Part shown: positions 1 through 11,148 of the stretch, one piece after another
Layout of the letters: every line of letters begins with the position of its first letter
Numbering within the stretch: the stretch's first letter is position 1
Source: Euryodendron excelsum
Lineage: Eukaryota > Streptophyta > Magnoliopsida > Ericales > Pentaphylacaceae
Assembly: GCA_033060915.1 (NCBI GenBank)
Contig: CM065393.1
Coordinates: 5,027,001-5,091,000 of the forward strand
Direction: 5' to 3'
DNA: 64,000 bases
Program-made: the position numbers and the translations under genes
Notes under the pieces: model-generated
The model's database searches: none
What the model saw: the letters and a program-made list of their open reading frames with translations, nothing else
Told to the model about the DNA's origin: nothing

Positions 1-250
1 TAATCTATATAGTAGAAAGCAGCTCAAACCGCTCCGTCCGTCTTTTAGAAAAATCCGGCAGCATCTCCCCGCAGTTCTCCAAGTACACGACATAGACGAA
101 GTGTATTGCTATACACTGCATCCTGTATGTACCCAGAGAACACGGAGTTTGCCACACAGAATCTCTATCAAAGAAGGATAATTTAAAGCGGTGAGCCACT
201 GACTACCATATAGATTTATGCATTCCCAAACTGTCCGAAACTGGACAATT

Positions 251-301
251 CAAGAATCGTCTCATCATAGTTGAATCCACAAACTACGATGAGGATTCTT
301 G
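251..301. repeat. 51-bp imperfect hairpin inside the CACTA element
   Basis: The left arm starts CAAGAATCGTCTCATC and the right arm ends GATGAGGATTCTTG. They pair over about 19 positions with few mismatches around a 12-base loop. A role is unknown; it could be a leader hairpin of the transposon transcript or a relic of a smaller insertion. Confidence 0.6.
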
Positions 302-1609
302 AACGGGTCTAAGGTTATATGTTTATATTCAAGTTAACTCATGCATGCAATCTATTATATTTGATTTCATCATGTGATTGAATGAGTTGTGACATTAGAA
401 TATGCCTTTGGTTGTGTGCTCCAACCAAAATATTCTGCATATTGGGTCTATTTTTTTTATTTGTTTAATGAGAAAACCTTTTTTTTCCCCTTGTATTTGT
501 GTTTATTTCCTTTTGCTCTGTGAGAAAAAAAAAATAACAAGGAAGAACTTCATCATTCAAAATTTTCTATGTTTAATTGACATTATGGTATTTTAACGAG
601 TCGAACACATGAACAAGACAAGTTTGAAGTAAGTTTACTTAGTTTAGTTAGTTTAGTTCACAGTAACTTATTAAACATGGAGTATGGTCCTGAACCTATA
701 TATTTCATGAAAAACTCAAACGTAACTAAACTCTAGAAAATAATGCAAATGAAAGAACAAAATGCCTAAACCTTCCATGTTTCCAACTACAAATTTTCAG
801 TTTTCAATATGTAGTAGGATGAATTTAGCTGATGTCAAATATAGAGATGTTCAAAATCTAGAAAAATGGTTTTTTTTTTTGTCCTGATGACTGAATAACT
901 AACTTCTCTGTTTGTTTTGTATATTTTTTTTCCCTTTGCTGCAAACATAAACAAAACCCAGGAAGCTAAAGATTAGCAGAAACTTTGTATTATCACTATA
1001 TCAAATAAAAAATTATTTTGTTTCATTGGATTTCTAGAGTGAACCAAGGAAGCCAATGAATTCCAGATTGACACACAGTGAATACAACTTCTCGTTCCAT
1101 TTTTCAACGTAAATAGAAATGCTATTCATACAAAGCATACAAAATCTGATATCGTGTAAATAAAATGAAGCAACTTACTTCACCGATGATGGAATGCCTG
1201 CTTCCCCTGCCTCGTGGTGACTGATTTGCTCAGATTCGGACCCTCAATGGCATGATTCTCAGTGGAATGGACTTCAATGAAGAGCAGAGAATGGAATGTA
1301 GACCGACGGCGAGGGTTTCGTACGATGCCTACAATGGCATTTGACAGAGGTCAGAGAGGGAGAGACAGAGAGAGAGACAGAGAGAGACAGAGATAGAGAA
1401 GCTCACCTGAAGCGGCGCGACGCCACCAGTCGTCGGGAAGAGGCACGAGCGTAGAGGAAGAGGGATGACTGAAGAGGAAGAGGGTAGGTGACGTTGGGAT
1501 GGGGAGCGGCGTAGTGGTTTTTTTCTTCGATGGACACTGGTAGGGTAGACAAAGACGAAGCTGAAAGCAAAAGAGGGGGGCGGGGGAAAATTATTTACAC
1601 TTGCGCACG

Positions 1610-1880
1610 AACTACGTCGTTTACATCAAAACGACGTCGTTTCACCATTAATTTTTTGTCTCAGCCGGCCCGTCGCAAATGCTGCGTCGTAAAAGGGGGG
1701 TGTCGGCTATAACTCAATTAAACGACGTCGTTTTTGATAATTATTCGCGACGTGGCCCTTGCCGTCGCAAAAAAGGCTGTCTCAATTAGTAGTTTTCGTG
1801 TCGGGGGGTTATTGCCGTCGCAAACAGTAGTATTTGCGACGGCATTTTCGCCGTCGTAAATACTTCCGTCGCAAATAGAA
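1610..1880. repeat. CACTA subterminal repeat array
   Basis: This holds at least six copies of a 9-10 bp motif around GTCGCAAA or its complement TTTGCGAC, in both orientations. It also holds three copies of a palindrome centred on ACGTCG near 1614, 1632 and 1721. The density drops abruptly outside the region. In CACTA elements such motifs bind transposase; that role is inferred here from family knowledge. Confidence 0.75.
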
Positions 1881-1954
1881 CCTTTTTTAGTAGTGATTTC
1901 AAGGAAAGGCGTCAGTTAGTATTAGGCTTCTCTTTTGTTGTTTCCCGATAAGCT

Positions 1955-3126
1955 TTACCAAAACTTGGTAGCTCGCAGAATGTTGGTGGAGTTCCAGTTA
2001 ATGATCCTTTCCCCAAGAAATGTTGGTCGGATAACTACTGGCTGATTGACCTGTTTGGCATCTCTTATCATCCAAACATTGTTCTTTCCCTTGGATTTCC
2101 TGTAAGCACGATCCCACTTTTTATCTGCATGTGAAGGCTTTGTGACCCACTTTTTCCACCAAGAAGGCCCCACTTTTTTATCAGATGTGGATGGTTTCTT
2201 AGTAATTTCTGGGAAGAACAATGTGGGTGGTAGAGATGGTGCTGGGGTTTCCTATTAATGGCCTCCCAACAAGAGCTGGAAATTCTCGATTTCATGTGCT
2301 GGCGTTGGCTGCTCAACTATGATTGGTTTCGGCTGAGTGACTGGATATCTATATGCACAAGTCCAAATTGGGCCATTTGCACGAAAGGATTGCCAAATGC
2401 TTCTGAAGTCAGGAGCGGCTCGGTCCATAAGCAATTGGTAGCACCAATTTGAGGGTGTCTTGAGTGATCTGAACATAAGGGTTCACATATAACGGAGCAT
2501 AGTATTGCATACCAGGTTGCTGTGGTGTTGAGAATGCAGCAGCATCTTGGCTAGCGAATCTAAATCCCCAGCCAGTGGGCTGGACTTGGTTACTTGGACT
2601 TCTCCAGAATGGTTGAGTCTCTATTGTTTCCTGAAAAGTGAGCCCCTCACCCAACAGACAAGTGAAATATTCTGACTGCTAGACATTGTAATCAAATGGA
2701 GGACGTTAACATTTCCATACTTTGGGAGTGGATTTGTCATCACATTTGGTGGTGAAGGGTTGACCACTTTAGTTGAAATGACATTGCCGTCGATGAGGTC
2801 CTGGATCTTAGGCTTAAGAGTAAAGCACTCACCACTGGTGTGCCCAGCAGACCCCGAGTGATAATCGCAGATCTTCGACGGATCAAATCGTTTTGGCAAT
2901 GGATTGGGAGGCAATCTATATGATAAGAGGGTAACCTGATTGGTTGCCAATAGCTTTTCCAAGGCTTCTGTTTGAGTGCAAGCTAGAGTAGTTAAGGGCC
3001 GATCATGGCGTACATTGTTCTGCCTCGCGGTGGGTAGCATTGGTGCCAACATTCCCTGGCTCGGAAAGGACTAAGTCTGGGAGGGCTGCTGGGATGTCTC
3101 ATATCCTACTGGAAGGATGGTAGATA
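1955..3126 (-). pseudogene. Decayed Ty3/gypsy gag
   Basis: Gag is the structural capsid and nucleocapsid protein of LTR retrotransposons. The longest open piece (3052-2621) contains CDYHSGSAGHTSGEC followed by FTLKPKIQDLIDG. This is the degenerate zinc-knuckle block followed by the KxKIQDLID helix that recurs in plant gypsy gag proteins. Upstream, an in-frame stop separates it from a continuing gag segment reaching about 3126. Downstream, overlapping frames (2654-2409, 2476-2255, 2221-1955) carry further proline- and glutamine-rich gag-like sequence. Several frameshifts and stops are needed to connect the pieces, so it cannot be functional. Protease is not recognisable before the CACTA junction at 1895. 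Confidence 0.7.
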
Positions 3127-4692
3127 CCTCAATTATTATCAAATTTCAATTTAACTAATGACCAAAAATTGGTTATCAAGAGTGAATTTCTAAAAAATTC
3201 TCTCAACCGGTCAACCTCCCAGTAAAACAAATATAACTATGCATGTGATAAGCTTCAATTCCTTGCCTATAACATAAATATCAACAGAATAATATTTACA
3301 TGCTATCAAACCACTTTAAAATCATAATTAAAACTAAGAATAATCACATAGCATAGCATAGCATAAAACATGGATCAATGTAACCCTAATAACTAAAAAA
3401 ATAGAAAACAGAGTTATAGCATTCTAACATGGTTTATGGCACAATTCTGAATATTCTGCAATTTTTTGGAAATTAATAAATGAACTAAAACACTTAAACA
3501 AATTACAGAAAAATACATTAGATAATTAGACAACCGGTTGAGAGAAAAATACAGTAGATAATCATCAATGGCATGCCATCCCATGAGTAGAGTAAGTTTC
3601 CAAAAAAAAAAAAATTTTTTTTCCATATTTTCCAAATCTGATTTTTTAGAACAAAATTTTCAGTCCACGAAAAAATTCTGGAAAAATGTTATTAAAATAG
3701 AAAATAAAATTCCAAGCTTAAGAGAAACAATTTGGACAAAAACAACCACAGGAAGGCCCCACATGCGCCAAACGCACCACTTGGCATGACTGGGCAAGGT
3801 CTACCTTCTTTATCACTGAGCAATCATTTAGGGGCCTTAGTTGGTGATCCAAGCTGTTTTCCTTTCAACGATAAAGCTTATCCCCCATCGTCTCACTGGC
3901 CGACCTTGACCCCTGTTATTTTGAGGTCATATCTAGTATTCAGAGTTTGCCTCGATTTGGTACCACTCTTGCGCCCCACATCAAAACAAACCCTAGTGCA
4001 AGCGCGCACATTGTGCAATCAAGTTGGCCCGAAATGACTCGGCTTGAGCAACTAGCGCTGCTCCAGCTCGCGGTTGCCCACGCGTGACCCTTTACAACCA
4101 ACAACGGCGCGTGTGTGTCACGCGCCACTTCGCCAGTGGTTGTTGTTGACGGGATCTACTCTAGAATCATCTCTATGTAAGGATTCTGAATATGCCCTTA
4201 GGTATGCTATGTGGTATACCTATTAGGGAGCGTGTGGGACATGCGCCTCTCAGCCCGACTGGGATATACCGATGAACACTGTTCATTAGCTTTAACAATC
4301 CAAATTCAAATGAAAATTCAACCTAAACTTTAAAAGTTCATAACTTTCAATATACATAGCAAAATAATGCCCATAATATATCATTTGAAAGCTCTCGACA
4401 AGACGAACACAACCATGTAAGTTTCATGCTAGAAAATGCAATGTGTAAAAAGTTACAGGCCTAGAAAAATTCTATCATAAAAACTAGGTTTTGAGATTTC
4501 TCTCAAACCACACAACCATTCTCAACGAAACTTGGTAGATATCATACCATACATATAGACTACCACATACACAAATTTGAGGCCAAATGTAGATCGTTTC
4601 TCTAGGCTGCCATTAAAGGTTCATACGAAACATTTTTGAAAAAACAAATAGTGCTCTCAAACGCATGATATACTCATGAGAACACTTTACAA
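3127..4692. other. Non-coding stretch between gag remnant and primer-binding site
   Basis: No protein-like ORF is seen. The sequence is AT-rich at 3130-3720 and more balanced at 3720-4260. It probably represents the untranslated leader of the minus-strand gypsy remnant, possibly with later insertions that I cannot delimit. Confidence 0.5.
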
Positions 4693-4706
4693 GGCTCTGA
4701 TACTAA
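4693..4706 (-). other. Retrotransposon primer-binding site, initiator-Met tRNA type
   Basis: The minus strand reads TTAGTATCAGAGCC directly after the LTR end. It differs from the plant initiator-tRNA-Met complement TGGTATCAGAGCC mainly in its first bases. Its position next to the LTR terminus ...CTACA supports the call. Confidence 0.6.
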
Positions 4707-5115
4707 TGTAGAATTAACTACAAGCTTTACGAAAGCAAAACTGGGCTTACCTCTTGGAGCGTGATCTGAAAGCAAACCCGAAACTTGAATCGAAAGTGCT
4801 CCACATGTTGATCTTGCATATCTCTGTGCAACCCGCAATGGGGTGAAATCAAACCTTGGCCAACTTTACTCTCACAATTCACAACTCAAGAGTTTCTCAC
4901 ACCTATGTTTTTTTGGGAGAGAGTTTTTTGCAGGGCAAAAAAGAGAGAAAGAGACCAAAAGAGTCTATATACAACATATATATAGGCTCAGGAGAGATGT
5001 AACTTCTCTCTTAATGGTACACTATTTGAGAGATGTGGGTAGTTGTAATAACTACCTCTCATGGGTCTTAGGTTGGGCATATCCATGGGCGCCCAAACTG
5101 ACCCGTATACCAACA
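4707..5115 (-). repeat. 5' LTR of the minus-strand gypsy remnant (about 409 bp)
   Basis: On the minus strand it starts TGTTGG and ends CTACA, giving the usual TG...CA ends. A TATATATA-containing stretch at about 4976-4983 is a plausible U3 promoter. The matching 3' LTR is not in the window, so the outer boundary at 5115 is inferred from the terminal dinucleotide and is less certain than the inner one. Confidence 0.55.
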
Positions 5116-7219
5116 AATATAAAATAGAAAAACTTTTTAAACAAAGGGTGTTAGATTAAAATGTTCATCATAATGTATTATTGATTTAAGTAGAAGTCAT
5201 ACTTATAATTAAATTCTTCATTTTACTTACATCTGAATTAATGGTTCATAAAAATAGATACATACATTTACACGTGTGAGGATTCAACTAATATTTATAA
5301 AAGATTATTTTGAGAAAATTTACTACTTTTATTCAATGCATTGAACTGGTCAAACTGCTAGTGTTTTTAAGTGTTTTACTAAACATACATCGTTTTGAAT
5401 TAATAATCCCAAATCCTAATACTTCGTTTGGAACCTGAATTTTTTTATAGAAAAAGCAAAAGAAAAGAAAAATGTGATGAAAAAGTGAATAACAATAAAG
5501 AATATTATTTTTCACTTTTCCTTCAGATTTTTCTTTTCTCACCGAAAATTTGAGTTTGAAGCAGAGCCTAAAGGTACTTGTTTTTACACTCAGGAACAAA
5601 TGTAAAGGGGTAAGGCATTCAAACATGTTCTACAATATTGTACAAAAGTGAAAAAATATCTAATATATTACAATGGATTTTAGAATATTCCCTCAAATGC
5701 TTAAATTTAGTTTATCAAAACTCAATCTGAAGCATACATTTGGTTTAATTTTTATCTTTCGATGACAAGATGTAAACCTATATAAAGAAATGAAGGTTAG
5801 AACATATCAGAATACCTTACTCTACTTCTTTCGTTTTACTTTTATCCACTTTTTCATCAATTTAATGATAACGCATTCAAAAAATACAATAATTTTCCTA
5901 CCATAATGGAGTTTATCTAATGATATAATAGATGGGGTGAAAATTTGTCAGATTTTATCCATGTATCAGTTACTTTCCAATATCCAAAACCAAAGGGAAC
6001 AGTAACAGGCAGACGTAGCACACGCACTCTACTAATGGGAGGACTCATAGACCACCCCTACAAGCTTGGTCATTTAGGTAATCAAGTAATCGTCAGTCCT
6101 TTTATTCTCTTCTTTCCTATCTGAAAGAGGTTTCTTCCATTCTAATTTAAACAAAAATCCCTTTAATCTTATAATTTGTGTCTAATACGTTTAATAAAAA
6201 ATGGAGTTTGTACAATTCGACAAAAAATTGGCATGTGCCACTTAAGTCACCAAGATTGAGGGGCATAATGCTAACATCACGTTATATCATACCTTTTAAC
6301 CTCACTTCTCTCTTCTTTTCACCTCAGACCCATTAGCACAAAACTTCTTCCATTTCTCTATCTTCTTTCTACTCTTCTTCCCCACTTTCTCACTTCACAT
6401 CTGAACTAACAAGAACCCACAAGATATATATGTACAAATTGATGATCTAACCACTAATTTTTGAAAAGAAAGAAAACAAAAAATTAAAAAAGAAAAAAAA
6501 GGTAAACAAGTTAACCATTAACTACTGAAATGCAGGTTTTGTGATAGAAAGTATAGGCAACTATTGCATGCTTCTATCAGTGAACAGTAAGAAAAAGAAG
6601 TATTACCTTCACAAGAACAAGACCTCCTTACCTTTTTCTAAGTTATATCTCTCTTTCTTCAATTGTGTTTCCTGATTTTAATGAAATAAACACTAGCAAG
6701 AGATCTAATCAGAATCCACAATTTGAGGATTTATTTTTGCAGATACAATGTTATCTAGACAAAGCTATCAAGAATGGAAGTCATTGTTATACATTTATAC
6801 ATACACATGTAAAGAAAGACAGAAACATAGGAGGATCCGCTACACTAATCATTTTCAGCTGGGTCTTATTTTGTTTCTTTGCGTAGTGCGCCCTTTTTCA
6901 GCAAGAAGTTGTTCATCATCAAATGCATTAGAAAAAATAAATTATTTTATTATTATTTTTTCATCATTTATTATTGTAGAATTGGAGATGCACACTCATA
7001 AAATCATCTTCTGAACTTAAGGGAAATGTATGTTTGATGAATATAATAGTTTATAAAGATGGATCTTTTTGGCTCTTAGAAGAATTGGAAAGAGGAATGC
7101 CTGAATTTTCAGGAAAGGTTGACAACAACTTAAGTATTGATAGTGCTATAAGAAGAACTGAGCATATGGTGACATTTAACTTTTAAATCATTATTTATAA
7201 GAGATTTTTTAGAAATATT
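5116..7219. other. AT-rich intergenic stretch, nothing recognised
   Basis: Short ORFs occur on both strands but none resembles a known protein. A pyrimidine-rich tract at 6300-6420 looks like a plant 5' leader, yet no coding sequence follows it. Confidence 0.6.
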
Positions 7220-8105
7220 TTTTGTGTGAAGCTAAATTTATTGAAAATGAAAGTTACAAGGGATCTTATATGTAGTCCGTGTGATGGTACAAGAGAGACT
7301 AGTTGTCTCTTGTAATTTGGCTTTGGAGGTTTGGAACCAGTTGTCTTTTTTATCTGAGTTGCGGTTTGATGATGACGGAGTTTTTGTGCGATGCGTTCTA
7401 AACATGTGGAATAGGACTGATGCTAATTAAGTGAGTTTGTCAATAATGATGGCTTGGCAAATTTGGCTAAATAGAAATAATTATATTTTTGAAGGAAAAT
7501 GCAAGCAACACATGGTGATTGTCGCCTCCGCTAGTGATTATTATTCAAAGATTTTGCAAGCTAGGAAAAAGGTGCAAGAAATGAGATGGTCCATAGATGA
7601 AGGCCCCCGTAATCAGGAGTGTTTAAGATCAATGTAGATAGTTCTGTAAGCAAAATGGTGCTGTTGTAATTCGAGTGGACATTCGTGATGACAGTGGCGA
7701 GGTGATTGCATCTACGATTGGGTCTATCTATAGGCCTAGGAGTATGGAATTTGGAGAAGCTATGCTGTTTTCAAAGGTTAGTGTTTTGCAAAGGATTCGA
7801 AGTTGATGTTTGTATATATGGAAGGGGACCATTTGGCTGTTATTAATACAATCAGGTCAGTTGAGACAAATCTATTCTTAGTAGGTCACTTGATCCCTCT
7901 GATCAGACAGAAAATGCATGCCTTGATCTATGTCAACCTATCTCATGTGTTTTGCAATGGAAACAAGATAGCTTTCTTAGCACTTTTAGCTTCGAAAACG
8001 GACCAGATGATGGCTTGGATTGAGGAAGTCCCCCTACCACAACAACTATTTATGATGATCTGCTTGGTCTGTAATGTGTTTCGCTTTTATGGTATTGGTT
8101 ATAAA
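7220..8105 (+). pseudogene. LINE-type fragment: zinc-finger and RNase H-like end
   Basis: The 5' part carries a CxxC followed by an ET... block, resembling the zf-RVT motif found downstream of plant LINE reverse transcriptases. The piece at 7431-7637 contains WQIWLNRNNYIFEGK, a hallmark of the linker before the RNase H-like (RVT_3) domain. The following sequence carries GAVVIR, DDSGEVIAS and, at 7803-8114, the C-terminal half ending NKIAFLALLAS...WIEEVPLP. Several stops and frameshifts separate these pieces. An A-rich tract after 8100 fits a LINE 3' end. It is a 5'-truncated dead copy; a retrogene derived only from the RNase H domain is the alternative. Confidence 0.7.
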
Positions 8106-8375
8106 AAAAAATAAAAAGTACCCACTATATGTTTTGTAGATTAATGTATATCCATTTAATAAAAAAGTGTATAATATATGTTATTTTCATGAATTGATTG
8201 ATAATATATGATTAATGGATATGCACCATTTTATAGGTTTTCGAATTTTGACTTCTAGCTTCTCTAGGAACTTTTAGTCTAGAAACTAGTGAATTAACGA
8301 GCCAAAAATAAGTCAAAAGGTATAAATAAATAAATAAATCCAAAAAAAAGTCCTAAAAGTGTTTATCTTCTTACA

Positions 8376-8520
8376 CAATGTTTTGAAACTCGGACCATTG
8401 AGCGAATCGGAAAAGAGTTTGGGTTACGAGTTAGTGGTTCAATCGTCGGTCAATCAAAATTAAACCTTTATTGAACCGTAACGTCATAAATATATATAAC
8501 AAATTTTTTTTTATCTAATA
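8376..8520. mobile_element. hAT-like non-autonomous element, left end only
   Basis: It starts CAATGTTTTGAAACTCGGACC, nearly the terminus of the hAT-like element at 25464. It continues with the same GGTTCAATC/TTGAACCG-rich subterminal sequence. No matching right terminus or 8-bp duplication was found before 8834, so this is a truncated copy; its right limit is approximate. Confidence 0.5.
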
Positions 8521-8769
8521 AAAAATAAACTTTTTCACCTCATTTTATTATTTATATTTTTTCTTTCATTTTATCTTCTAACCTGTTCCACAAATTCAAA
8601 AATCAAGATGAAACTTATAGAAATTTTTTATAGCATAACTTACTAAAATTTTTCACGATGTTATCAATTCTTAAAAAAAATTAAAAAGGGTCATATTGCT
8701 AAATTTTATATTATTATAACATGGTAAAAGCCAATTGGTCAACAAGTCAAAACAATGACCAATTTTTAC

Positions 8770-8834
8770 ACCTTGGCCCTACTAGATCAAAAGCCCATTT
8801 ACTTACCCTAATGTGAAGCCCATATAAACCCTAA
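8770..8834 (+). promoter_or_regulatory. Ghost promoter: AGCCCA boxes plus telo-box
   Basis: Two AGCCCA motifs (about 8790 and 8816) are followed by the telo-box AAACCCTAA at 8826-8834. The combination of GGCCCA/AGCCCA (site II-like) elements with a telo-box is characteristic of plant promoters for ribosomal-protein and translation genes. The PIF/Harbinger element enters exactly at the TAA ending the telo-box. Beyond it, at 15369, lies a pyrimidine-rich leader-like sequence (CTTTTCTTCTTCTC). No coding region follows, so the gene is lost or was never there. Confidence 0.4.
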
Positions 8835-8900
8835 GGGGGTGTTTGGAAACTGTTGCCGTTTTTTATTTCTGTTTTTTGTTGTGAAAAACTGTGTTTGGCT
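8835..8900 (+). repeat. PIF/Harbinger left terminal inverted repeat
   Basis: GGGGGTGTTTGGAAACTG leads into a T-rich block with TTTTTTGTTGTGA. The right terminus, read on the minus strand, begins GGGTACGTTTGGAAGTGCTG and then also gives TTTTTTGTTGTGTG. The match is good but imperfect over about 60 bp. Confidence 0.8.
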
Positions 8901-9059
8901 TCCGTTTTTTTGTGTTTTGACTAAAAAACACAAAAACAAAACAACTAAAACACAAGGCAACCTCAAACAAAGGCATCAACCAACACAAGACCAGGGGACC
9001 TTTGTGGCGCCTCCTAGGGTTTCCAGGTACACATCTTCACCTCTCCTCTCCCTCTGCCA

Positions 9060-9117
9060 TTCTGTGTGTGTGTGTGTGTAGCTCTTTGTCTCCCTCTGTA
9101 ACTCTCTTACCCTCCGA

Positions 9118-9155
<38 letters not shown>

Positions 9156-9215
9156 ATCTCTCTGTCTCTGTGTAGCTCTTTGTCTCTCTCGGTAACTCTC
9201 TCACCCTCCGCCATT

Positions 9216-9259
<44 letters not shown>

Positions 9260-9260
9260 T
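9060..9260. repeat. CT and TG microsatellites in the transposon leader
   Basis: (TG)n lies at about 9064-9079 and (CT)n at about 9123-9153 and 9221-9254. Sequence between the two CT tracts is partly duplicated (TCTTTGTCTC...CTCTC...CCTCCGCCATTCT near 9060 and 9200). Pyrimidine-rich leaders are common in plant transcripts; no function is claimed. Confidence 0.8.
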
Positions 9261-10144
9261 CACCGATCTCAGCACCCCACCTATTCCTGATGTCGTACTC
9301 CTCACCTCCTTCGCATAAACTCGTTACACACCCAATTTGTTGCCGGATCTGTGTGTGTGTGTGTTGACATCTTATCGAAGTCTCCTCTATAGGCTTCGAG
9401 TGTCTCCATGGCCATTAATTGTCGCTGACACATAAGCCCTACAAACCTTCACAAATTCCTTTTGTACAAACCCTTCAACTGATAAATGTCTCACATTTCT
9501 GCAAAATACCCAACCGTAGTACCCCTTTCAATTGCTGCATGTGTCGTCATATGGTAACTTTACAACCATCCCTGTAACCCTGTAATTTTCTTCATGGATT
9601 TCCAATTTCCTTATAATGTCAATCATTTTGCTGACAGGCTCATCCTCATTTGGATGATGGATCGATTGCCATACTTCGACGTAAGTATTACTGCCTAATT
9701 GCTTGTCTAATTTCTACCATTCACTACTTGTCCACGATTGAGGGTTTTCCATAACTGTTTGTTACATAATCATCCTACTGCTACTACTATCACAATTTGT
9801 GTTATATTGAATTGGGTCTCCTCTGCCACTTATAAATGTAATAGTGTTTTAATGAAATTGGGTGTCCGTTTAAAATCTACTAAATCTGCCACTGTATACG
9901 AACATACAACTAAATTATTTTCATCGACTATGTTCTATATATAGAGAAGCAGTGTAGGCATGAACTCACTACATAATGATCCATGATTATGTTCTCTGTA
10001 TGGCTCACTGGAAATTGAAATGAAATATATTTTTGCTAGCCATTGTTACATTATTTTCAGAACCATTAGTGGTACTCTGCAGTTACTTGATAATGTTTTC
10101 TTTGTTCTCCTTTAACCAACTCAATTCAAACATACAAGTAGGCA

Positions 10145-11148
10145 ATGACGACTCCTAACAGTGAAAACATTTCGATCGATGATGACCACATAGTTGTCGT
10201 TGACGATGACTGTCATGGTCCATGGAACGACAAAAGTGAAGCCATTTTTGTCGATCTAATGGAGGAGGAGGTGAAGAGAAACAACAAACAAACTGAAACA
10301 TTCACAAAACTTGCGTGGAATCGAATTAGGAAAGAGCTGTCCAAAGCCGTAAAGTATAACTACACTCATTCCCAGTTGCATAACAAGTACAATCGCTTCA
10401 AATCACAATGCAGTAAGTTCAAAAAGATGGTGGGAAAAACAGGCATTGCAATTGATCTAGTTACCAACATGGTAATTGCACCTGATGACTTCTGGGAGAC
10501 CGAATTTAAGGTAGGCACAAATCATTATATTAAAAATACAGTAGGAACACATTTGTATTTTATTTTATACTCACACACAAATTTGGTTGTAGGTTAATAA
10601 ATATGCTGGTGGATTAAAAAAAAAAGGGCTTCATCCATTACCAATGACTGTGTACCATATTTGGGAACACACAAGCATTTGGCAGTTTGGCTCGCCCTTC
10701 CACCAACTCACTTTCACAAACCGATAGTAGTGATGACCCTCACTGTGAGGCTGACATGGTTCACAGTGAAGATAATGTGGAGTCAACTTGTATGGGTAAA
10801 AGTAAGCCATTGAACTCAACCAAGAAAAGCCGAGGGAAAAGGGATAGAATAGCGGCTCAACTTTTAGATGCCATCTTATCATTTACTGAAAGCCAAAAGA
10901 GGAGGATGGAGTTAATGGAGTTGAGCAGGTCAACCCCTTCTGCAGGTGCAACCTCTGCAGCTCCTAAATGCTCCACTCCTGAGAAAGCCCAAATGACGGA
11001 ATGTCTCAATGCGCTCAATGCCTTTGAGGACATTGATGGACTTCAATTCACCAAGGCCTGGAACAAGCTCCGCGATGACGAGTTGATGAGGGACATATTC
11101 TTGCTTCTGTCTTACACTAGGAAGAGGGACTGGATTGTCAACCTTTGA
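10145..11148 (+). pseudogene. PIF/Harbinger ORF1, Myb/SANT-like DNA-binding protein, frameshifted
   Basis: In this superfamily ORF1 is a DNA-binding partner that acts with the transposase in the nucleus. Exon 1 (10145-10510, 122 codons) begins with an acidic stretch. It then has the Myb/SANT-like block: W-ND-K-E-A-I-F at about residues 26-34 and LHNKYNRFKSQCSKFKKMVGKTGI near residues 79-102. A GT donor follows codon AAG at 10511 and an AG ends at 10592 (82-bp intron). Exon 2 opens VNKYAGGLKKKGLHPLP. The frame breaks near 10645: continuation is open only in another frame, LCTIFGNTQAFGSLARPST, to the stop at 11146. The C-terminal part is charged and ends with a leucine-rich helix near LMRDIFLLLS. 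The break is probably a small deletion. Confidence 0.8.

Larger units (their letters stand above)
1..1895 (-). mobile_element. CACTA/EnSpm DNA transposon, one end (partial)
   Basis: On the minus strand the sequence from 1895 begins CACTACTAAAAAAGG, the classic CACTA terminus. Inside it (about 1610-1880) lie repeated subterminal motifs: GCCGTCGC/GCGACGGC in both orientations and palindromes built on AACGACGTCGTT. Such subterminal arrays are known transposase-binding regions in CACTA elements. A GA-rich stretch (1345-1405) contains a good minus-strand splice donor, CAG then GTGAGC, at 1409-1401, suggesting a 5' leader transcribed leftward. No TNPD-like transposase is visible, and the other terminus must lie left of the window. 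The small minus-strand ORF at 5-199 is not recognised. Whether the element is autonomous cannot be judged. Confidence 0.8.
1896..5115 (-). mobile_element. Ty3/gypsy-type retrotransposon remnant, 5' part
   Basis: Read leftward from 5115 there is an LTR (5115-4707), a primer-binding site (4706-4693), about 1.5 kb of untranslated sequence and a decayed gag (about 3126-1955). The element stops where the CACTA terminus begins, so the CACTA most likely inserted into it and the pol and 3' LTR lie beyond the window. The order LTR, primer site, gag on one strand supports a single element, but the long non-coding stretch leaves open that two elements are juxtaposed. Confidence 0.6.

Noticed and set aside
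5..199. 64-residue minus-strand ORF in the CACTA part
   Set aside because: I cannot match it to a CACTA transposase or other family; it may be an exon but lacks support.
6300..7016. Candidate promoter and small ORFs at 6665 and 6748
   Set aside because: A pyrimidine-rich leader-like tract exists, but the ORFs are short, overlap in different frames and show no recognisable protein feature.
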